Assembly: GCF_001425235.1 (NCBI RefSeq)
Contig: NZ_LMEA01000012.1
Coordinates: forward strand, 534,343-598,342
Length of the DNA: 64,000 bases
Reading direction: 5' to 3'
DNA from: Devosia sp. Root413D1
Lineage (GTDB): Bacteria > Pseudomonadota > Alphaproteobacteria > Rhizobiales > Devosiaceae
The translations under genes and the position numbers were made by a program. Shown here one piece after another: positions 17,882-26,285 of this stretch (its first letter is position 1; each line of letters opens with the position of its first letter). Under the pieces are notes generated by a model, which searched no databases, was not told where the DNA came from, and saw only the letters and a program-made list of their open reading frames with translations.

Positions 17882-17990
17882 AGGTCTCCCGGGCTTTTGT
17901 CCCGCCGTGTCCCGGAGGGATGTCTCCCGCTCCGGTGGGTGCTCTCGGACCAGACGCGCCGGAAAAGATGGCGCCGGAACCCTAGCTCCT
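17882..17990 (-). ncRNA. Guanidine-I riboswitch (ykkC class) aptamer
   Basis: Reading the minus strand 5' to 3' there are, in order, CTAGGGTTCCGG, a short hairpin, CTGGTCCGAGAG, a GC-rich arm, and ACACGGCGGGACAAAAGCCCGG followed by GAGA. These are the invariant blocks of the ykkC subtype 1 guanidine aptamer. It ends about 70 bases before the binding-protein start codon. Guanidine-I riboswitches are known to turn on exporters and carboxylase-deiminase operons when guanidinium binds, so this element identifies the inducer of the whole operon 16741 down to 9612. The flanking bases 17991-18148 must hold its promoter. Confidence 0.95.
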
Positions 17991-18148
17991 AACTCTGCAT
18001 ACAACGGAGCAAGGGCCATGCCAGAATCGAATATCGTTATCTGTCAGTGCATTAGTAAGATCGTCCGTCTCCAATCCCGACGCTCGGCGTCGAATGCGGG
18101 GCATCGTGCACATAAAGTGGGCGCTGCCACTGTGCTGTGCAGTACCTG

Positions 18149-19072
18149 CTATTTGGTGATGGCAGGAGCCCCGGCATTGGCTCCGAGGTAGCGCTCCTCC
18201 CACCAGGTAAAGAGCAGGTCGCGGAGCGCCGCGCCGTCGTCGTCGCCGTAGAGCGGCAGCCGGGCCGCGTCGAACAGGGCCGCTTCTTCCTCGGTCAGCG
18301 TGACCGCAAGTTCCTTGATGCGGATCGGCACGTTGGTGAAGGCCGGCGCGTAGGCGGGGTCGCGGGTGAGTTCGCGGTCCGCCTTGATGTGGGGCTGGCG
18401 GAAATCCCTGGGTGTCCGCTGGCTGCGCAGCACCGGCGTCGGCGGGACGGCGGCGAGGTCGGCTTCGGTCGCCTCGAATACGGTGAGGCGGATCGGCTTC
18501 AGCGAGAAGTTGGAGGTGCGCATGACGTCGGCGCCGCAAACATTGGGCACGGCGAGCACATCGGTCAGCGCCAGGAGATCGACATGGTCCCCTGCCCGGC
18601 TCGACTGCCGGGTGATCGTCGCCCGCCCATCGGCGCCAATCTCGGTGTTCATGAAGAGGTTGAAGCTGTCATGCACGTCGTCCGGGGTCAGACCGTACTC
18701 GCGCTGCGCCTCGGACTGGATGTCGTGGCAGTTGGTGTGATCGTGAAAGCCATAGGCGCTTTCGTAGAGATAGGCCGAGCAGCGCGGGAACAGCACGTCG
18801 TTACGCTTCACGGTATCCTTGAGGATATAGAGCAGCGCCCGCTCGCGCGGCGGCTGGCTCCACAGGAACGCACCTTCGGTAGGGTTGAAGCCATGCACGG
18901 TGCGGGTACGGCCGCAATGCATGAACTCCTTGTAGTCGTGCAGGTTGAAGGCGTTGAAATCGACGCATTGCCCGCCCTCCACCTGCTCGATGCGCAGGAT
19001 CTGCCCGGCGAGCAGTTCGATCGCCTTGCCGGTGCCCGGCTGCAGCATCAGGGTCTGGAGCACGGTTCTCAT
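18149..19072 (-). CDS. DUF1989 protein (third urea-carboxylase-associated family member)
   Basis: 307 residues, longer than the two deiminase-like paralogues downstream. The DUF1989 core covers about residues 15-215: GGQCVDFNAFNLHDYKEF, FPRCSAYLYESAYGFHDHTNC, DDVHDSFNLFMNTEIG and a core end near SNFSLKPIRLTVFEAT. A C-terminal region of about 90 residues follows without recognisable domain. It lies upstream of the riboswitch, so it is not under that control. The start overlaps the stop of a small ribbon-helix-helix gene (ATGA). An amidino- or carbamoyl-compound deiminase role is possible but unproven. Confidence 0.8.
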   Translation of the reverse strand: MRTVLQTLMLQPGTGKAIELLAGQILRIEQVEGGQCVDFNAFNLHDYKEFMHCGRTRTVHGFNPTEGAFLWSQPPRERALLYILKDTVKRNDVLFPRCSAYLYESAYGFHDHTNCHDIQSEAQREYGLTPDDVHDSFNLFMNTEIGADGRATITRQSSRAGDHVDLLALTDVLAVPNVCGADVMRTSNFSLKPIRLTVFEATEADLAAVPPTPVLRSQRTPRDFRQPHIKADRELTRDPAYAPAFTNVPIRIKELAVTLTEEEAALFDAARLPLYGDDDGAALRDLLFTWWEERYLGANAGAPAITK

Positions 19073-19212
19073 TTGGCGCGCCGCTCCGCGTGCTCGCGAA
19101 TGGCCAGCTTCACCAATGCCGCACGGTCAGGTGCCACGCCTTTTGCGATGGTGCGGTCGATCAGTTCGAGCTGCTGCTGGTTGAGCTTGAGAATAATGGT
19201 CCTGGCCGGCAT
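19069..19212 (-). CDS. Small ribbon-helix-helix protein
   Basis: 47 residues, MPARTIILKLNQQQLELIDR then TIAKGVAPDRAALVKLAIRE and a basic tail. The layout, a short beta strand (RTIILKL) then two helices joined by GVAPDRAALVK, is that of CopG/Arc ribbon-helix-helix DNA-binding proteins. The ribosome binding site GGGAGAGG sits 4 bases before the ATG. Its stop codon overlaps the start of the DUF1989 gene (ATGA), a tight coupling. It probably acts as a local regulator; no toxin gene is adjacent, so a toxin-antitoxin role is unlikely. Confidence 0.65.
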   Translation of the reverse strand: MPARTIILKLNQQQLELIDRTIAKGVAPDRAALVKLAIREHAERRAK

Positions 19213-19235
19213 GCGCCTCTCCCGTTCGAATACCA

Positions 19236-19251
19236 AAACTGTATACATGAT
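19236..19251. promoter_or_regulatory. Candidate GntR/FCD operator
   Basis: AACTGTATACATGATT contains the same GTATAC palindromic core as the site at 8669-8681, and lies between the ribbon-helix-helix gene and the divergent GntR gene. A looser copy, GTATGCATGA, is at about 19383. The remaining intergenic bases are distinctly AT-richer than the genes, as expected for two divergent promoters. Confidence 0.4.
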
Positions 19252-19415
19252 TGACGGAACAACGATCCAGTTTCATGCAGATCAGCCATGCGATTCTCGC
19301 ATGTTGGCCGCAAGTGGCTGCAAACTGCTGCAGTTTTTGCTGTGCGATGGTGAAATCTGGCATACTTGCAACGCACCATCTCGTATGCATGAATGATCGG
19401 CAACACGAGGTTTGA

Positions 19416-20153
19416 ATGACCAGGCCATCCCCCCGCACCGATATCGCTCATGAGGCGCTGAAACAGGCGATCCTCGAGCGGGCGCTGCAACCGGGCACCA
19501 AACTGCCCGAGGATGAGATTGGCGCACATTTCGGCATGAGCCGGACGCTGGTGCGGGCAGTGCTGGCGAAACTGCAATCAGAAGGGCTGGTCGATGCTCG
19601 ACCCAAGCGCACGGCCATCGTCGCCCAACCGACCCTGGCGGAAGCCCGTGACGTCTTCGAGGTGCGGCGCGGGCTGGAGGCCCAGGCCGTCGACCTCGTC
19701 ATCAAGCGCTGGAAGCCAAGCTTTGGCGCCGAGCTCGAAGGGCTGGTGCGCGAGGAGGATGCGGCCCGCGAGCGGCATGAAGAACACGTTGCCGGGCGCC
19801 TGGGTGGTGAGTTTCACATCCGGCTGGCGAAACTGAGCGGCAATGTCCTGCTCGAGCGCTACATGTCGGAACTTGTGACCCGCTGTTCGCTGATCCTTGC
19901 CGTTTACGGCTCGCCGCACAGCCACGATCACAGCGGCCCCAACGAGCATATCGAGATCATCGCCGCGCTGCGTGCCGGCGACGCTGCCAAGGCCATCGCC
20001 CTCATGGATGCGCACATGTCCGCCGTGGAGCGTCGGGCCATGCACGACACCGACCCCGCCGGCGCGGCGCTTGGCGATGTGCTCGCCCGCTATGCCGGCG
20101 CGATCGCCGCGCCCGCCGGCGCCATCCCGCTCAAGCGCAAGCGCACCAGATGA
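19416..20153 (+). CDS. GntR-family transcriptional regulator, FCD type
   Basis: 245 residues. The winged helix at about 12-80 includes PGTKLPEDEIGAHFGMSRTLVRAVLAKL; the FCD ligand domain follows with GEFHIRLAKLSGN and EHIEIIAALRAGD. Divergent from the RHH-DUF1989 pair and overlapping (ATGA) the flavin-reductase-like gene, so it probably controls both directions. Resembles the regulator at 8739. Confidence 0.9.
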   Translation: MTRPSPRTDIAHEALKQAILERALQPGTKLPEDEIGAHFGMSRTLVRAVLAKLQSEGLVDARPKRTAIVAQPTLAEARDVFEVRRGLEAQAVDLVIKRWKPSFGAELEGLVREEDAARERHEEHVAGRLGGEFHIRLAKLSGNVLLERYMSELVTRCSLILAVYGSPHSHDHSGPNEHIEIIAALRAGDAAKAIALMDAHMSAVERRAMHDTDPAGAALGDVLARYAGAIAAPAGAIPLKRKRTR

Positions 20154-20821
20154 GCGGGCATCTGCATTTCGACTTTGCCGAACTGGACCCGCGCGAGCGC
20201 TACAAGCTGCTGATCGGGACGGTGATCCCGCGGCCTATCGCGTTCATCACCACGCTCAGCCGCGATGGCCGGCGCAACGCCGGGCCGTTCAGCTTCTTCA
20301 ATGTTCTCACCCACGATCCGGCGATCGTCGCCATCGGCATCGAGAACTACGACGACATGCGCCTCAAGGACACGGCGCGCAATATCCGCGAGACCGAGGA
20401 GTTCACCGTCCACATCGTCGATGACGCACTGGCCGCGCAGATGGAGATCTGCGCCATCAAGTTCGGCCCCGATGTCGATGAACTCAGCGAGGCCGGCCTC
20501 GAAACGGTACCCGGCAAGGCAGTGCGCAGCCCGCGCATCGTCTCGGCCCCGGCGGCGCTCGAATGCCGCCGGCACATGACCATCGAAGTGGGCAAGGCGC
20601 GCGAGATCGTGCTCGGCCAGGTGCTGGGCATCCACATCCGCGCCGACATCGTCGATGCGGCACGCCTCCACGTCGACCAGATCAAGATGGATGCGATCGG
20701 CCGTCTCGGTGGCCATGGCTATGCCCGCACGCGCGACCAGTTCGACATCCGGACGCTCAGCGTGGGCGAGTACGAACAGCTCAAGGCCGACCGCCTTGTG
20801 ACTGAGACCGGCGCCGCCTAG
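20150..20821 (+). CDS. Flavin-reductase-like, FMN-binding split-barrel protein
   Basis: 223 residues. The N-terminal RYKLLIGTVIPRPIAFITTLS then GRRNAGPFSFFNVLTHDPAI is the FMN-binding signature of the DIM6/NTAB flavin reductase family. The middle part has the CRRHMTIEVGKAREIVLGQV strand, and the end HGYARTRDQFDI is typical. Such proteins supply reduced flavin to monooxygenases or act as FMN-dependent oxidoreductases. No monooxygenase gene is adjacent. ATGA overlap with the GntR gene indicates one transcript. Confidence 0.85.
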   Translation: MSGHLHFDFAELDPRERYKLLIGTVIPRPIAFITTLSRDGRRNAGPFSFFNVLTHDPAIVAIGIENYDDMRLKDTARNIRETEEFTVHIVDDALAAQMEICAIKFGPDVDELSEAGLETVPGKAVRSPRIVSAPAALECRRHMTIEVGKAREIVLGQVLGIHIRADIVDAARLHVDQIKMDAIGRLGGHGYARTRDQFDIRTLSVGEYEQLKADRLVTETGAA

Positions 20822-20949
20822 CCGCGCGCAGGAACGACCCGACTAAACGGAACGCCGCGCCAACGCGTGGCCGAGACGGTGAGCGCATGCCGCGCTCCCC
20901 GGACGATGAAACCTGGACTCACGGGGGTGCAACCTTGTCCAACTTCTCA

Positions 20950-22038
20950 ATGAACCGCCGACATTTCCTCGGCACTGCTGCCGCCGGATCGCTGCTGCTG
21001 GCGAGCGGCATGAAGGCACAAGCTGCAACGCCGCTGACCATCGGCATGATCTATGTCGGGCCGGTCACCGATTTCGGCTGGAACCAGGCCCATGCGGTCG
21101 GCGCCGCCGCGCTGAAGGCGCTGCCCGATGTCACCGTGGTGGAGGAGGAGAATGTCCCCGAAACCGACGCGGTCGCCCAATCGATGGAATCGATGATCAA
21201 CCTCGACGGCGCCAAGCTGCTGTTTCCGACCTCGTTCGGCTATTTCGACCCGTTCATGAAGGAAGCGGCGAAGAAGCACGCGGACGTCGAATTCCGCCAC
21301 CCGACGTCGCTGTGGAACAAGGACACCGACCCGATCAACCTCGGAGGCTACTTCTGCTACCTCGACCAGGGCCACTACGTGAACGGCGTCGCCGCGGGCC
21401 TCTCGACCAAATCCAACAAGATCGGCTTCATCGCCGCCAAGCCGATCGCGCTGGTGCTGCGAAACGTCAACGCCTTCACGCTGGGCGTCAAGAAGGTGAA
21501 CCCGAACGCCGAGGTGCGCCTCATCATCACCGGCGAGTGGAGCCTGCCGGTGCGCGAGGCCGAGGCCGCCAATGCGCTGGTGGATGCCGGCTGCGACGTC
21601 ATCGCCTGCCACGTCGACAGCCCCAAGGTGGTGGTCGAGACGGCCGAGGCGCGTGGCGTCAAGAGCTGCGGCCATAATGCCGACCAGGCCTCGCTGGCCC
21701 CCAACGGCTTCATCACCGGCGCCGAGCTCAAATGGGGCACGGTCTATACCGAGTACGCCAGGCTGATCGCCGCGGGCGAGAAACTGCCCAACGTCAACGA
21801 GGGCGGCTACGACAAGGACATGGTCTTTTCCACGCCGTTCGGCGTGGGAGCGACCGAAGCGGCGATCGCCGCAGCCACCAACGCGATTGCCGAAACCAAA
21901 GCCGGGGCGCCGATTTTCGTCGGCCCGCTCAAGGACAATACCGGCAAGCTCATCAGTCAGGAGACGCTCGGTCTCTATGATGGCGCCCTGTGGGGCACCG
22001 ACTACCTGATCGAAGGCGTGGTCGGCTCGATCACCTGA
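20950..22038 (+). CDS. BMP-family (PnrA/Med-like) substrate-binding protein
   Basis: 362 residues from MNRRHFLGTAAAGSLLLASG, a twin-arginine signal cleaved near AQA. The mature protein starts TPLTIGMIYVGPVTDFGWNQ, the BMP/PnrA purine nucleoside-binding-protein signature, followed by LLFPTSFGYFDPFMKEAAKK and IACHVDSPKVVVETAE. An upstream in-frame ATG at 20887 lacks a good ribosome binding site. BMP proteins bind nucleosides or related ligands for ABC import; here no permease or ATPase gene is adjacent, making it an orphan. It follows the GntR and flavin-reductase genes after a 128-bp gap. Confidence 0.88.
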   Translation: MNRRHFLGTAAAGSLLLASGMKAQAATPLTIGMIYVGPVTDFGWNQAHAVGAAALKALPDVTVVEEENVPETDAVAQSMESMINLDGAKLLFPTSFGYFDPFMKEAAKKHADVEFRHPTSLWNKDTDPINLGGYFCYLDQGHYVNGVAAGLSTKSNKIGFIAAKPIALVLRNVNAFTLGVKKVNPNAEVRLIITGEWSLPVREAEAANALVDAGCDVIACHVDSPKVVVETAEARGVKSCGHNADQASLAPNGFITGAELKWGTVYTEYARLIAAGEKLPNVNEGGYDKDMVFSTPFGVGATEAAIAAATNAIAETKAGAPIFVGPLKDNTGKLISQETLGLYDGALWGTDYLIEGVVGSIT

Positions 22039-22041
22039 GAG

Positions 22042-22080
22042 CGTCGGTGTGCGGGCCGCTACGGCGACCCGTACACCGAT
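22042..22080. terminator. Bidirectional hairpin between binding protein and dps genes
   Basis: Imperfect inverted repeat GTCGGTGTGCGGGCCGC / GGCGACCCGTACACCGAT around a three-base loop, three bases after the stop codon of the binding protein and between convergent genes. No T-run is visible. Confidence 0.55.
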
Positions 22081-22130
22081 CCAGTTGCGATTGAGGCATT
22101 GGTGGAGGCCTGGCTCCGCCAATGCCAAGC

Positions 22131-22649
22131 TTAGTTGCCGGCCCGACCCGTCTCGAACAGGAACCAGGTCCGGCGTTCGGCTTCGTCGATCCAGACTTCG
22201 ACGAGGCTGGTGGTGGCGGAATCATTGTGACCGGCAGCCAGTTCGTGCACGGCGCGAAGCAGGCTGACGAAGCGTGAGTTGTCGTCGGCCAGTTCGGCCA
22301 GCATGTCGGCCGGGGTGACGAACTCGGCATCGTTGTCGGCGAGGCGCTGCAGGCGGCCGATCTGGCCGATCGAGCGCAGGGTGCCGCCGCCGATCTTGCG
22401 GGCCCGTTCGGCGATATCGTCGGTGATGGCGAAGATCTGGTCGGCCTGCTCGTCGAGCAGCAGGTGATAATCGCGGAAGTGCGGGCCCGACATATGCCAG
22501 TGGAAGTTCTTGGTCTTGAGGTAGAGCGCGAAAGTGTCGGCCAGCAGTGCGGTCAGCGCGGCGGCAATGTCCTTGACCGCGGCTTCGCCGAGATCGGTGG
22601 GGGTGTGGAGCGGCGCGGCGCGCAGTGCACGGGTACGAGCGATGTCCAT
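22131..22649 (-). CDS. dps: Dps-family ferritin-like DNA protection protein
   Basis: 172 residues. The Dps ferroxidase segment is clear: LKTKNFHWHMSGPHFRDYHL followed by LDEQADQIFAITDDIAERARKIGG, giving the intersubunit His, Asp and Glu ligands. The C-terminal helix is ATTSLVEVWIDEAERRTWFL. Dps dodecamers bind DNA and oxidise iron with hydrogen peroxide. Last gene of a possible two-gene minus-strand unit with the bicupin, from which it is 24 bp away. Confidence 0.92.
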   Translation of the reverse strand: MDIARTRALRAAPLHTPTDLGEAAVKDIAAALTALLADTFALYLKTKNFHWHMSGPHFRDYHLLLDEQADQIFAITDDIAERARKIGGGTLRSIGQIGRLQRLADNDAEFVTPADMLAELADDNSRFVSLLRAVHELAAGHNDSATTSLVEVWIDEAERRTWFLFETGRAGN

Positions 22650-22673
22650 TCTGTTTCTCCTTGAGTGAGTGGG

Positions 22674-23735
22674 TCAGGCGACCGGGTCGATCGGGTTGAT
22701 ACGGTTGACGAGCAGGGGATCCTGTTCGGTGAAGGGGAAATCGGGGAGTTCGGCGCGCGACACCCTCAGCGTTGCGGCCAGCACTTCGGGCGGAAAGCTG
22801 CCGACAAGGGTGCGGAAACCGATATCGCCGGGGTCGGCGCGATCAAAGAAGATCAGGAAGTGGGCGTCGCCGGCGCCGATATTCTCGATGTGATGCGGAT
22901 AGGCTGGCGGGATGAAGTAGACGTCGCCGCTCTGCAGCTCGTAGGTGTCCGTCGTTCCATCCGGGTCGAGGATGGTCATCCGCGCCCGGCCCTCCAGCAC
23001 GTAGCCCATCTCGGCCGTTGCCGGGTGCCAGTGCGGCTCGCGCATGCCGACATCCGAGATGCGGACCGAGTACATCGCGATATCCTCGAGCACCGGCCAG
23101 AGCCCCGCCTTGGTCTGGCGGGCGGAGCCGGCGGCGGCGTCGATCTGCGGCAGGTTGGCCTCGACGCGATACTTCAGTGCATCGACATGCAGGGCCTGCG
23201 GTTCGATCCCGGCCTCGCCGTCGACATGGACGATCTCGGGCTCGATCGGGCGGGTGGTGATGCTGCCGATCTCCTGGAAGAAGGCGGTCGGCGCGTCGAA
23301 GGTGTTGCCGAGCACGGCCGGCGTCATGGCCGCGAAGCTGCCGCCAAGACCGAAATCCTCGGGCTTCTCATGCGAGAACGCCAGGATAAACTCGGCCTCG
23401 GCCGGGCCGATATTGCGGATCGAGTGGAGGCTGCCGCTCGGGGCGAAGAACATGTCGCCGGGCCGGACGACGAAGCTGTCGCGTACAGCGTGATTGCGCA
23501 CGATGGTGACCAGCGCCTCGCCGCGGACGCAGTAGCCCAGTTCATGGGCATTGGCGTGCCAATGCGGTTCACGCAGCCCTTCGGGCGCCAGCAGCAACCG
23601 GCGCAGCGACAGCCGCTTCAGGAGCGGCAACGCCGTGCTGTCGATATGAACCGTCGATCCCGACGCGTTCGCATAGCTGGGCGGCTGCAGGCTGATTGAA
23701 GCGACATGCCGCGAGGTATTGGGTTTGAAGTCCAT
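22674..23735 (-). CDS. Bicupin, oxalate-decarboxylase-like
   Basis: 353 residues with two cupin domains. The first has EPHWHANAHELGYCVRGEA near residue 57, the second EPHWHPATAEMGYVLEG near 235; each supplies the His-x-His...Glu metal site, and second-motif regions PGDMFFAPSGSLHSI and SGDVYFIPPAYPHHI provide the last histidine. This is the layout of oxalate decarboxylases, which are Mn-dependent and convert oxalate to formate and CO2. No signal peptide. The lid residues that separate decarboxylase from oxidase cannot be judged by eye. Confidence 0.85.
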   Translation of the reverse strand: MDFKPNTSRHVASISLQPPSYANASGSTVHIDSTALPLLKRLSLRRLLLAPEGLREPHWHANAHELGYCVRGEALVTIVRNHAVRDSFVVRPGDMFFAPSGSLHSIRNIGPAEAEFILAFSHEKPEDFGLGGSFAAMTPAVLGNTFDAPTAFFQEIGSITTRPIEPEIVHVDGEAGIEPQALHVDALKYRVEANLPQIDAAAGSARQTKAGLWPVLEDIAMYSVRISDVGMREPHWHPATAEMGYVLEGRARMTILDPDGTTDTYELQSGDVYFIPPAYPHHIENIGAGDAHFLIFFDRADPGDIGFRTLVGSFPPEVLAATLRVSRAELPDFPFTEQDPLLVNRINPIDPVA

Positions 23736-23919
23736 GTCTCGTCTCCTCAGGTCGGTTGACCATCGGAAGGTGGACTGAACGCGGCGCCGGCAGAATCCTC
23801 CGCAGGTTTGCGTGGCTCATACCTGAGTACAGGGTCGAGCCAACCAGCGCACGATGGGCTGCCGATCCCGGGGCGCGTTAGCTCGATAGTCGAAGCAGCC
23901 CAGCGAACGGAGACATCCA

Positions 23920-24609
23920 ATGGAGCGCTCGATCACGGCCGGCAACCCTACCGGCACGAGCTATGAAGGCCTTGCACCATTGCTGGCGTTCGTTGCGGGC
24001 TATGTCGACGCCACGACGTTCCTGGCGTTCGGTGGCCTGTTCGTGGCCCAGGCCACCGGCAGCCTGGTGGTCGCAGGCTCCGCCTTCGAAGCCGGTGGCG
24101 CCGATATCCTCAAGCTCGCGGCCATCCCTGCCTTCATTCTGGCCGGTATTGTAACGACTGCGGTGGTGCGCAGCTTCGGCCCCGACCGGGAGCACGCCCT
24201 CGCGGCTGCGCTGTTCATGGAGACGGTGTTGGTAGCCGGACTGGCGCTGTCGGCGTTGCTGATCCCGCATGACGCGCTGCTGCCGGGGCTGTTCGGCCTC
24301 GGCGCCATGGGCGTGCAGAGCGCGCTGGTGCGCCTGTTGCTCAGCGGCGGGTCGACCAACGTGATGACCACCAACCTGACGCAGCTTTCGATCGACATCG
24401 AGGGCGCCCTTGCCGGTCTCGCGCGCAACCACATCGATCGCACCGCACTCGCATCGCTGCGCCGGGTGGCACTGTTGATCCTGGGCTTTCTCGCAGGCGT
24501 GCTGGTGGGCAGCGTCGGATTTCATATCGCCGGCAGCGCCGGGGTGGTGCTGATGGTGGCTGTGCTCGCGGCACTGGCGCTGTGCGCCTGGATCCACGCT
24601 TTGCCCTGA
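23920..24609 (+). CDS. YoaK/DUF1275 family membrane protein
   Basis: 229 residues with about six membrane segments. The family N-terminus LLAFVAGYVDATTFLAFGG then FVAQATGSLVV is present, and the middle GAMGVQSALVRLLLSGGSTN VMTTNLTQLS matches the conserved YoaK segment. The function of the family is unknown. The start ATG is 13 bases after a TCGAAG run without a strong Shine-Dalgarno. Divergent from the bicupin gene with a gap of 184 bp holding both promoters. Confidence 0.85.
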   Translation: MERSITAGNPTGTSYEGLAPLLAFVAGYVDATTFLAFGGLFVAQATGSLVVAGSAFEAGGADILKLAAIPAFILAGIVTTAVVRSFGPDREHALAAALFMETVLVAGLALSALLIPHDALLPGLFGLGAMGVQSALVRLLLSGGSTNVMTTNLTQLSIDIEGALAGLARNHIDRTALASLRRVALLILGFLAGVLVGSVGFHIAGSAGVVLMVAVLAALALCAWIHALP

Positions 24610-24619
24610 GGCGACCCAA

Positions 24620-24631
24620 ACCTCTGTATGA
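24620..24631 (+). promoter_or_regulatory. Conserved box ACCTNNGTATGA, copy 1
   Basis: ACCTCTGTATGA, preceded by AA, about 121 bp upstream of the histidine kinase start. Copies 2 (26951) and 3 (27413) precede the single-domain response regulator and the alpha/beta hydrolase. Ten of twelve positions are identical in all three, suggesting one regulator, most simply the FixJ-type protein encoded between them. Confidence 0.5.
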
Positions 24632-24752
24632 TGGCAAATCTCCAGCGCCGCGGCACATTGCGTGCGGTCAGGCCGCCGCACTATCCGAGTTGCTCGGAGC
24701 GCGGCATGATCGGGTCGCCCGGACCACGCCGGGCGCTAGAGGACACGCGTCA

Positions 24753-26285
24753 ATGTCGTCACAAGCCGTCGCAGAAGGTGAAGCAGCGCCGGGTGGCAAG
24801 CGGCCGCAACCGCTGATCGGCGCCAACGGCTATCGCCTCAGCGCTGCGGCGCTGGCGCTCGCGATCTTCCTCTTCGATATCCTGTCGCCGCTCGAAGGCG
24901 CCATCGCCGTGCTCTACGTGCTCGTGGTGTTCATGGTGGCGCGCACTGGTCGACGCAGGGAGATCATCGCCGCCGCGGCCGCCTGCCTCGGGCTCACGCT
25001 ACTGGCTTATTTCATCTCGCATGGCATCAGCCATGCCGGCGCACCGACGCTGCGCGCGCTGGTCAGCATCGCCGCTATCGGCGTTGCGGCCCTGCTGGCC
25101 CTGCAGAACCAGTCGGCCACCGCCACGCTGGTGCGCAGCGAACGGCGTTACCGGCGGATGTTCGACGCGACGCGGATCGGCGTGATGCAGGAGGACTGGA
25201 CGCGCGTTCGAAGGGAACTGGCCGATGCGAGTCCCGCTGACCTCGAGGCGCGCGCGCCGGGCCTGATCCGCATCGTCGACGTCAATCCGGCATTCCTCGC
25301 CATGGTTGGCGCCGCCGACAGAGGCAGCTTCCGCGGCACGCTCGAAGATATCCTGAGCGCCGGGGACCGCACGTTTGCCGGAGCGCTCGCCGCTTTCGCC
25401 CGTGGCGACACCCACTATGAGGGGGAGACCGAGATCATCGCCACCGACGGCCGGCGCGTGCCGGTGCTGTTCGCCATCACCCTTCCAGCAACGCCCGAGG
25501 ATGACGGCAACGTGCTGGTCTTCGTGGTCGACATCACCGAACGGCGCGAAGCGCATGACGCGCTGCACCTGGCGCAGACCGAGCTGGCGCATGCCGCCCG
25601 CGTGGCGACGCTGGGTGAGCTGACCGCCTCGATTGCCCACGAGGTCAACCAGCCCCTGATGGCGGTGGTGACCAACGGCGAGGCCGGCATGCGCTGGCTG
25701 CGACGCGAGCCGCCAGACCTCGGCGAGGTTGAGAAGGCAATGGGCCGGGTGATCTCTGAAGGCCGCCGCGCCAGCGATATCGTCAAGCGCATCCGCGCCT
25801 TCCTGAGCAAGGCGCCGGGTCAACCGGCCGAGCTGAGCGTCTCCTCGCTGATCGAGGAAGCTTCGGCGCTGGTCGAGCGCGAGCTGGCTCGGGCCGGCGT
25901 GCAGTTGAGCATCGAGGCGCCGGACGGATTGCCCACGGTGCTCGGCGACCGGGTGCAGTTGCAGCAGGTGATGGTGAACCTGATGGTCAACGCCAGCCAG
26001 GCCATGGCAGGACATCCCGGCAACCGCCTCTTGACCGTCAAGGCATGGGCAGACGGCGGCAAGATCGAGATCATGATGTCCGACACCGGCCCGGGCATTG
26101 CGCCCGAGAACCGGCAGCGGCTGTTCGATCCGTTCTTCACCACCAAAGCGGATGGCATGGGCATGGGGCTCGCGATTTGCCGGACCACCGTCGAGGCGCA
26201 TGGTGGCTCCCTCACCGTCGAAAGCGAGCCACCCGATGGCGCGACCTTTCGCATATCGCTGCCAGCCCAGGAGGCCAGCCCATGA
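24753..26285 (+). CDS. Membrane-bound PAS sensor histidine kinase, FixL-like
   Basis: 510 residues from MSSQAVAEGEAAPGGKR; the frame is open upstream without homology. About three hydrophobic segments at 30-110, a PAS domain at about 125-265 ending VFVVDITERREAHDA, HisKA with phospho-acceptor in SIAHEVNQPLMAVVTNGEA, and HATPase_c with VMVNLMVNASQAM, DTGPGIAPENRQRLFDPF and GMGMGLAICRTTVE. It should autophosphorylate and pass phosphate to the FixJ-type regulator whose start overlaps its stop (ATGA). There is no haem-ligand evidence in the PAS domain. Confidence 0.9.
   Translation: MSSQAVAEGEAAPGGKRPQPLIGANGYRLSAAALALAIFLFDILSPLEGAIAVLYVLVVFMVARTGRRREIIAAAAACLGLTLLAYFISHGISHAGAPTLRALVSIAAIGVAALLALQNQSATATLVRSERRYRRMFDATRIGVMQEDWTRVRRELADASPADLEARAPGLIRIVDVNPAFLAMVGAADRGSFRGTLEDILSAGDRTFAGALAAFARGDTHYEGETEIIATDGRRVPVLFAITLPATPEDDGNVLVFVVDITERREAHDALHLAQTELAHAARVATLGELTASIAHEVNQPLMAVVTNGEAGMRWLRREPPDLGEVEKAMGRVISEGRRASDIVKRIRAFLSKAPGQPAELSVSSLIEEASALVERELARAGVQLSIEAPDGLPTVLGDRVQLQQVMVNLMVNASQAMAGHPGNRLLTVKAWADGGKIEIMMSDTGPGIAPENRQRLFDPFFTTKADGMGMGLAICRTTVEAHGGSLTVESEPPDGATFRISLPAQEASP

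Noticed and set aside
20947..22128. A 393-codon minus-strand frame
   Set aside because: Antisense to the BMP-type gene; no domain.
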